This document shows positions 56,950-64,000 of a stretch of 64,000 bases of DNA, in pieces. Position 1 is the stretch's first letter; each line of letters starts with the position of its first letter. The notes under the pieces were generated by a model, which saw nothing but the letters and a program-made list of their open reading frames with translations, had not been told where the DNA came from and did not search any database. Made by a program: the position numbers and the translations under genes. Source of the DNA: Buddleja alternifolia (lineage: Eukaryota > Streptophyta > Magnoliopsida > Lamiales > Scrophulariaceae); contig CM033399.1 in NCBI GenBank assembly GCA_019426215.1, positions 36,341,022-36,405,021 on the forward strand. Reading direction: 5' to 3'.

Positions 56950-57813
56950 ATCCATCTATCTCTCCTCTTGTTGGATCATAGGATAAGCATCTTCAACATT
57001 AGGTAGGGGTTTCATTAGTAGGATTTGGCCTCTTACTGGCTTAAAAATTTCATTTAAACCCATTAAGAATTGCATTAACCTTTGTTCATCTTGCTGTGCT
57101 TCCCAAGCCTTTAACACTTCACAATTCATGTTGCCTCTACATACAGGCATTTCAACCATAGCAGTTAACTCATCCCATAATTGTTTCAATTTGGTGTAGT
57201 ATGCTTCAATACTCATATTTTCTTGATTACAGGATGAAATTTGCTTCCTTAAACCATAAATTTGCGAACCTATGTTACTAGAAAACCTTCGATGCAAGTT
57301 TGACCACATAGCAGCAGCTGTGTTGCTATGCAAAATTGACTTACCTATTTCCTTAGAAACTGAGCTAATAAGCCATGAAATTACCATGTTATTTACCTGT
57401 TCCCACTGCACAAGGGTTGGATCACCATCTGGAGGCTTCAGAATTCCTTCGCGAACCTATGTTACTAGAAAACCTTCGATGCAAGTTTGACCACATAGCA
57501 GCAGCTGTGTTGCTATGCAAAATTGACTTACCTATTTCCTTAGAAACTGAGCTAATAAGTCATGAAATTACCATGTTATTTACCTGTTCCCACTGCACAA
57601 GGGTTGGATCACCATCTGGAGGCTTCAGAATTCCTCCATTAACGAAACCTCATTCTTACAAGACAGAGCAATCTCCATCGATCTACGCCATGGAATATAG
57701 TTAGAAGCTCCTTCAAGACACTGATTAACGAGGATCATTCTAGGCATATCTGAATTTAGTAATTTCAGAGCTCCTGGAAAATTTACGATCTAATTTCCAA
57801 TTGTATTCGCCAT
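56950..57813 (-). pseudogene. Gag (UBN2-type) of the old copia element, with 187-bp tandem duplication
   Basis: It starts MANTIGN and then TAG, continues GASNYIPWRRSMEIALSCKN, then MQWEQVNNMVISWLISSVSK and the UBN2-type region (YYTKLKQLWDELTAM, LMQFLMGLNE) to about 56956. A 187-bp tandem duplication (57264-57450 and 57451-57637) shifts the frame, because 187 is not a multiple of three. Confidence 0.88.
57264..57637. repeat. 187-bp tandem duplication in copia gag
   Basis: Two adjacent copies start gcgaacctatgttactagaa. I see one difference (aagccatg against aagtcatg), so the duplication is much younger than the element. Confidence 0.92.
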
Positions 57814-57951
57814 TTTCAACCGGTAGAATAGCAGATTTCAGCTAGAAAAAGGCGAATTCAAGAACAATAAATCGATTTTGAACTCAAAATAGAAAGAAAT
57901 CAGGAAGAAATCGATTGCTGAAATGTGTGGATCTGAATCGCTCTGATACCA

Positions 57952-58496
57952 TGTTAATTATCCGGGAGCATAATATCTAGAGAGAGAAAATGAATATTGT
58001 TGTGTATTTGTGAAATGAATCTCAAGTCTTGTTTACACTGTTCAAGACTATTTATAGTCTTGCTAATTACAGAATAGGAAAGTGAACTTAGCTTACTTAT
58101 TAAGCTAACAAACTAAATAACTAATTCTGGTAATTACGGAGGCGGTTGACAGTATTACTACGGGGAGTCAATCGCATCGATATTTCGAGATAATATCTAA
58201 GATTCGCGATTTAATTGCTCTACGTTGGCAAGTGAGCATATCTCATATTTGGAGAGAAGCAAATAAAGCGGCGGATACAATGGCACATGTGGGTCACAAT
58301 CATACGCTCATGCGGTTCAGGAACGCGCCTCAATATCTTCATCACATTTTGGAGCAAGATAGAGCAGGCATAACTTGGACTAGATATGTAACCTTAAACT
58401 CGGGCTTGTCGAGTTAAGGTTTAGGGTACTCCCTTCGTTTTGGAAAAAAAAAAAAAATTCTGGTAATTACAAAAATGCCCCTAGCATATTTTAATA
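57952..58496 (-). repeat. 5' LTR of the old copia element, interrupted by a LINE
   Basis: LTR segments 57952-58137 and 58471-58496 join to match the other LTR. The primer site TGGTATCAGAGC lies immediately inside, at about 57940-57951. Confidence 0.9.
58138..58456 (+). mobile_element. 5'-truncated L1-type LINE with poly(A) and 14-bp target duplication
   Basis: It ends in an A-run (58444-58456). The direct repeat attctggtaattac is at 58124-58137 and 58457-58470. An open frame from 58139 to 58417 encodes the C-terminal RNase H part of a plant LINE ORF2 (VSISHIWREANKAADTMAHV, then ITWTRYVTLNSG and a stop). Everything upstream is missing, as is common for target-primed reverse transcription. Confidence 0.93.
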
Positions 58497-58501
58497 GAAG
58501 G

Positions 58502-60282
58502 AATCAATTTTGTGGAAGAGACTAAGTTCACATGGAAGAGTGGAAAAGAGTAAAAGCTTTGACAAGGAAATCACAACAAATATGTGACCAGCTCAAATTA
58601 AACATGCAGTTGCAGTCCTAGTTAGCTAAATATGGGACAACACATATTCGGCATTTATTACGTACGAGTATTTTATGAATATTTATCAGCTAAAAAATAT
58701 GTGAACAGGAAAAAATCGGATTAGTTCTCATACGGGTAAAATACAAATAAAAATAAAATATTAAGAGTACATATATGGCTTATTTTTATGTTATTTTGTA
58801 AGGTATAAGGATTGTTCTTGCTTTTATATTATTAAAAAAATATTTTGTATGAGTCACTTGTTGATAATAATTAATATTTTGAAAATTATTAGTATTTTTG
58901 TTTTTAAATCATCTTATATTCAATTAATAATTTTAATATATTTTTATTTTATAAATAAAATTATGATTTTTTTGTCAATTATAATACAGGCTAAGTATGC
59001 GTATTAGACGGTTCAACTCAAAAGTACGAGTATTTTTCATTATGCTCAAAAAGTATAGGGGAAACAGAAGTATTGTTCAATTATATGTGTATGTGTTTTA
59101 TACAGTTATAATACAAGATTTAACTAACAGAGGATGCAGTAAAGAACAAAATTCAGCACATGATTGAGTACTTAATTAGTCGGTCTCAACCAATAATTAA
59201 GTCTAATATATGTCGGTCACTCTCAAAAACCCTAATCGTCATTTTCTACTCTTCTTCTCCTCTCACAATTGCTTGGTGAAGCAGTCGCCTCCATCGTTTC
59301 TGTCACCACCACCACCATCAGGTTGGGTTTGAGCATCCTTCTTCAAGTTGTGTATCCCATCTTCAAATCTGACGAGATGAGGATGGATCTAACGAGATGA
59401 AGACGGACGATATATTAGATTTTATATAATTTTTAAATTTAGTGTCTTATTTTCTCGAAAGAGAGTTTGTTTTCTTTCTCGAATGAGAGTTTTGTCTCTC
59501 TTGAATATGAGTATGGTCTTTTGTTCATGTGCTCGTTTATTATTCCTTAAGATTTGTTTGCTTCAATTGTTCTTAACAACATAGTTAAAGACAATCTAAG
59601 TTGTATTATTCATGACATTGTAAATTTTTATTTAATTAAAAAAATGTTGTTTTTTCTTTAAAAAAGGGAATTAGTCCGTTTCAAAACATTTTAAGAAACA
59701 TCAACAAATGACTAGGTGCAGTATACCTTAAACTACTCCGTTTACATTTGATTGATCTAATCGTCGAGTAGCACAATGTAAACTTTTTTTAAGTTTTATT
59801 TATAATCCGTCCAATAAATAATCATTTTTACTGCGTAGATGCAAGAGTTTTTTATGTGGAAAAAAATAAAATATCTAAATAGAACAAAGTACAAAGTTAA
59901 ATCATCGAGTAAAGCTCGGAAAATTGCAATATTTTTTCTTCCATTATCATAGGGCCTATTACAGTTTTTGTCTCATAATTTGTAAAGTTGCAAAAATAGT
60001 CCAATAGAATTCTCTTTTTGTTTTGTTTTTTGGGTTTTCTGATCTCATCTGTTAAGGAAATGATGGGATTTCAAGTGTGGTGTGCACACTCGGTAAGAGG
60101 TTTAGAATTAATTGAATAAATGACATAACTACCTCGAGACTTTTACAACATTTGCCAAAAAACCCACAATCTTAAATATAGGGAAAAAAAACTAAAGACA
60201 CCTTACGATAAATTTTCATTTCTAAAAATCCGTGAAAATACTCATTCCACTCATTTTCAACTAGAAAAAGCTCAATGGTCCT
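58502..60282. other. Gene-free AT-rich stretch
   Basis: No convincing gene or complete element. A short pyrimidine-rich patch at 59240-59330 with CCACCA runs could be an old exon or UTR but has no supporting frame. Confidence 0.45.
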
Positions 60283-60430
60283 TGTTAGATTATATAAAAC
60301 CTTGTAGATTGCTTTGTATTATTCATGAAGTATATATAAGTACAATAGTCTTGGCAAACAAGAAACCCTAATCTATATACATGGAAAGAGATAAACATAC
60401 ATGGAAAGATACGATACAATATATTTAACA
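60283..60430 (-). repeat. 3' LTR of the right-hand copia element
   Basis: 148 bp with TG...CA ends next to a polypurine tract. The partner LTR is outside the window, so the length is judged from the ends only. Confidence 0.75.
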
Positions 60431-62520
60431 CTCCCCCGCAGTCGAAACGGGAGGCTCTCCTATGTTGAGACTGGATTGAAAATCGAAAAAAAGTTGTGAT
60501 GGAAATCCTTTGGTAAAAATATCTGCAAACTGGTGAGACGACGGAACATGTAGCACACGGACTTCACCCATGGCAGCACGCTCATGCACAAAATGAATAT
60601 CTATTTCAATATGTTTGGTTCTTTGGTGTTGTACAGGATTAGAAGACATAAAAATTGAATTGATATTATCACAATACACAATAGTGGCACGTGGGAGAGG
60701 ACAACGTAACTCGAGTAAAAGATTTTTGAGCCAAGAAGTTTCAGCAACAGCAATGGCAACACCACGATACTTAGCCTCAGCACTAGATCGAGAAACAACA
60801 TGTTGTCGCTTTGACGACCAAGAAATGAGATTGTCGCCTAAGAAAACACAGTAGCCAGACGTGGAACGCCGCGTGTTAGGGCAACCAGCCCAGTCGGCGT
60901 CAGAGTAGGCAATGAGACTAGATGAGGAAGGAGGACGAATATGGAGAGAGTGCGATAGTGTGCCTTTGATGTAACAAATAATACGTTTGAGAGCATTAAA
61001 ATGTGGAATTCGGGCATCATGCATGAAATGATAGATTTGTTGAACGACGTAGGTAATGTCGGGACGAGTGATAGTGAGATACTGTAAGGCGCCCGCAAGA
61101 CTACGATATAAGGTGGCATCGGGAACAGGTAGACCAGAAGAAGGAATCTTATAGTTTGTGTCAACAGGAGTAGCGCAAGGGTTATAGGAAGACATAGATG
61201 CACGATCGAGAATTTCAGTAGCAAATTTTGATTGAGAGCGATGGAGACCGGAGATGGACCGAGAGATAGAAATGCCAAGAAAATAATGAAGAGAGCCAAG
61301 ATCGGTCATGGAGAACTCCGAGGAAAGAAGTTGAGTGAGATGAGATAGTAACGAGGTAGAAGAGGCGGTTAAGATAATATCATCAACATAGAGAAGCAGA
61401 TAGGTAGTATGAGTAGATTGGTGAAGAATAAAGAGAGAACCATCCGCTTTACTGCTGACAAAACCGATGGAAGAGATATAAGATACAAAGCGATGGTACC
61501 AAGCGCGAGGAGCTTGCTTAAGCCCCTATAGAGCTTTCTTAAGATGACAAACTTGACATGGGCGAGAGGGGTCGGTGTAACCGGGAGGCTGTTTCATAAA
61601 GACGACCTCGGAAAGATTACGGTGAAAAAATGCATTTTTAACATCCAAATGATGGATAGGCCAGGAACGAGAGACAGCAAGACTTAAAACAATACGGACG
61701 GTGGTGGGTTTGACTACGGGACTGAAAGGTTCATCATAGTCTAGACCAGGTTGTTGTGAGAAACCTTGAGCAACGAGATGAGCTTTATAGCGTTCAAGAG
61801 AGCCGTCAGATCAAAACTTATGATGAAAAATCCATTTGGACCCGACGAGATTAACATTGGAAGGACAAGGAACAAGATCCCAAGTGCCATTGGAGTGGAG
61901 AGCCAAGAGTTTGGCGTCCATGGCAGCTTGACAAGAGGGATTTTGAAGTGCCTGAAGATAAGAGCGGGGAATAGAAGTGATAGAGGTGGAAGCAGAGAGA
62001 TTAAGAATTTGATGAGGATGAATACTACCAGATTTGGAGCAAGTGACCATTGGAGGCGGGTGAAGGAGAAACGGGCAGAGGAGGGGGTGGTGGTTCGTTG
62101 GATGTGGTCGGTGTATCATGAAGAAGGGTACGTCGAAGCTGAATAGGTGGGTTGTCATCGTCATTAGGCATGAGAAAGTCATATTTCGAAGATGGCGCAG
62201 AGTGATGGAAGGAGGAGTAGGGAAAAACCGATTCATCGAAGACGACGTGATGAGATAGAATAATTTTATTGGAGGTAAGGTCGAGACAGCGGTAACCACG
62301 ATGATTCGCCGGATATTCAAGAAATATATAAGCAGAGGAACGCGGAGCAACTTTATGAGGTGAAGTGGAAGATAGATTGGGGTAGCATAGACACCCAAAA
62401 ACACGAAGATGAGAGTAAGAGGGAAAAGTGAGAAATAGAATTTCGAATGGGGTACGAAAAGAGAGGGTTGTGGTGGGTAGAAGATGAAGAAGATGACAGG
62501 CCATGTGCAAAGCTTCAACC
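60425..62520 (-). pseudogene. RT-RNase H and linker of the right-hand copia element
   Basis: The RNase H part (60425-61309, 294 codons) is open with YSDADWAGC and YCDNINSIF, but has SSAEAKYRG where SSAEAEYR is usual. The RT has LLLYVDDIILT (about 61370-61400) and ALxGLKQAPRAW with TAG in place of the Tyr codon (about 61530). Further upstream are FGCLCYPNLSS, a Pro-rich linker and NGTWDLVPCPSNVNLVGSKW. Overlapping frames between 61800 and 62520 show at least one frameshift. Confidence 0.85.
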
Positions 62521-64000
62521 CAAAAAGAGGCGGGAAGTTGAGCTTGAAAAAGTTGAGTGCGAATAATATTATTTATAGAGCGAAGGGTATGTTCGACTTT
62601 ACCATTTTGTTGAGAAGTGTGAGGACACGAAAAGCGAAATTGAATACCGCTAGTTTGATTTTTTTTTTTTGAAAAGTGGAATTGTCAAATTCCCGGCCAT
62701 GATCACACTGAAAGGCCTTAATGGTTATATTAAATTGAGTTTTGACATAATTATGAAAAGTTGTAAAAACATTAAAAACATCAGATTTAGCACGAAGAGG
62801 AAAAAATCATAAAAAATGTGAAAAATCATCCAAAAAAATAATATAGTTATAAAAACCATTAGTACTTAAAACAGGAGATCACCACAAATTAGAGTGAATA
62901 AGCTAAAAAATAGATGGAGTACGAGAATTAGAAGAACTAAAAGGAAGCCTGCGATGCTTTCCTAACTGACAAGCGTGACATAAAGACGAATTACTAGGTT
63001 GACAATTAATGAAATTTCTAGAAGACAAAAACTTAAAAACAGAATCGCCAGGGTGACCGAGACGTCGATGCCAGATGAGAGGAGAGGTGACAGCGTGGGA
63101 GGAGAGGTTGAGAGTAGATGGAATGACTGGGTAGAGATCACCTTGACTTTCACTGCGAAAAAGACTAGTGCCCGTTTGAAGATCCTTCACAAAAAAGTCA
63201 AACGGATCAAACTCAATAGAACAATTGTCGTCACAAGTAAACTTTCTCACAGAGATAAGATTTTTAACTAACTTAGGGGAGACTAAAATATCATTAAGAC
63301 GAAGAGGGGAGGAAAGAGAAGGAAAAGAGGATTGACCAATATGGGAGACAAGGAGCACATCACCATTTCCAACCATTATATATTTAGATAATTCACAAGG
63401 TGCGAAAAACTTAAGATTACCTGGATGAGAAGTCATATGAGCATTTGCCCTGGTATCCATGTACCAATTGTCATCAGGTGGTTGAACATTCATTAAAGAG
63501 AACAGAGAAGCAAGCTCGATGGGTTGAGCGGGTGGTGCGGAGTGATTTGCATGTGTGAGCTACCCAGGAGTTGAATGAGGGGCATAGAAGGCCTAGTGGT
63601 GATGTGGGCCTGTTTGTTGGAGTGGAGGAGGCCCAAATTGAGTAGGGATGGGGCCGACATATTGTGGGTAAGTAGCAGCCGAATAGATGGACTGCGGTTG
63701 CGGGAATGGGCCTAAAAGGCTTGGTCCGCCAGGGAATGAAGAAGGAGCTAATGGGCCGCTAACTGAAGAGTGCTGGAAGTGGGCTGCTGGGCTTGAAGAG
63801 CCATAATTGGAGAAATGGGCCTGTTGCTACGAAAAGGGAGCTGCTGGACCTGCATTAGGATAAGGAAAAAATTGGGCCGGTTGTTGTGGGCCTGCATGCT
63901 CATTACGAAAGTGAGCAGAGTTTTGAGAAGAATTAAAATTATTTTGGGCTCCATAATTGGAGTTTCCGCCCATACCTCCACCACGATATGAGCCACGGCC
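62520..64000 (-). pseudogene. Integrase, protease and Gag tail of the right-hand copia element
   Basis: From 63493: WYMDTRANAHMTSHPGNLKF, where the protease D(S/T)GA motif has become DTRA. Then come VSPKLVKNLISVRKF and WHRRLGHPGDSVFKFL with CHACQLGKH (HHCC). The integrase core (about 62560-62900) has stops and shifts. Towards 64000 the frame is Gln/Pro/Gly/Tyr-rich (Gag C-terminal tail) with at least two stops. Confidence 0.82.

Larger units (their letters stand above)
43687..58496 (-). mobile_element. Old Ty1/copia element, host of nested CACTA and LINE insertions
   Basis: LTRs lie at 43687-43916 and 57952-58496 (the latter split by a LINE) and start with tgtt(g/a)attatccg on the plus strand. 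The whole is flanked by gaagg (43682-43686 and 58497-58501), a 5-bp TSD. A TGGTATCAGAGC primer site lies next to the 57952 LTR, and polypurine aacttgagggagga next to the 43916 LTR. Gag to RNase H reads on the minus strand with numerous lesions. Without the two insertions the element would be about 5 kb. Confidence 0.93.
60283..64000 (-). mobile_element. Degenerate Ty1/copia element, 5' part beyond the window
   Basis: The 3' LTR is 60283-60430 (tgttagatta to tatttaaca), preceded on the minus strand by the polypurine run gcggggga. RNase H, RT, integrase, protease and the Gag C-terminal tail then follow towards 64000. The 5' LTR and Gag N-terminus are not in the window, so the TSD cannot be checked. 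Confidence 0.9.

Noticed and set aside
59220..59340. Possible exon with CCACCACCACCATC
   Set aside because: No sustained frame or splice context; left as unannotated sequence.

Overview
This is nuclear DNA from a flowering plant. Genes are split by GT-AG introns, intergenic DNA is AT-rich, and about two thirds of the window is transposable elements. The CYP71-type P450s and the Ty1/copia, CACTA, hAT, SINE and LINE content fit a eudicot, possibly an asterid; I cannot name the species. There are no bacterial features, CRISPR arrays or stand-alone tRNA/rRNA genes.

Host genes. At 109-2589 (+) lies the 3' part (seven exons) of an EamA/SLC35F-type membrane transporter. At 3791-5958 (+) is a six-exon EMC4 gene (ER membrane protein complex subunit 4) with an in-frame TGA at codon 130. 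At 8041-8337 (+) is a small cytochrome-b5-like MAPR protein (membrane steroid-binding protein type) whose stop codon was supplied by a MITE insertion. At 12126-20802 (-) is an intact 508-residue CYP71-clan P450 split by a 7.15 kb intron full of repeats. At 34257-36269 (-) is a related P450 pseudogene lacking its N-terminus and carrying a frameshift. A 3'-end copy of the MAPR gene lies at about 29050-29475.

Mobile DNA. 21396-26365 is a very young copia element: its 162-bp LTRs are identical by eye and pol is open, but no recognisable gag capsid domain is present. 31411-34044 is an internally deleted Tnt1-like element with a GTTCC target-site duplication (TSD). 43687-58496 is a nest: an old copia element (TSD GAAGG) has a 9.5 kb CACTA transposon (46051-55555, TSD ACC) in its integrase and a 5'-truncated LINE (58138-58456, 14-bp TSD) in its 5' LTR. 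The CACTA carries a broken TNP2-type transposase and a second gene ending in a Ulp1-like protease domain. A fourth, degenerate copia element starts at 60283 and runs off the right edge. Between these lie many non-autonomous elements: two tRNA-derived SINEs, three hAT-type elements, long-TIR and MULE-like MITEs, a Helitron candidate and a near-perfect 165-bp inverted repeat inside the P450 intron.

I see no operon-like or clearly new multi-gene system. The best leads are the broken EMC4 frame, the MITE-made stop codon, the recent copia element without a recognisable capsid domain, the hairpin in the P450 intron, and the protease gene in the CACTA element.
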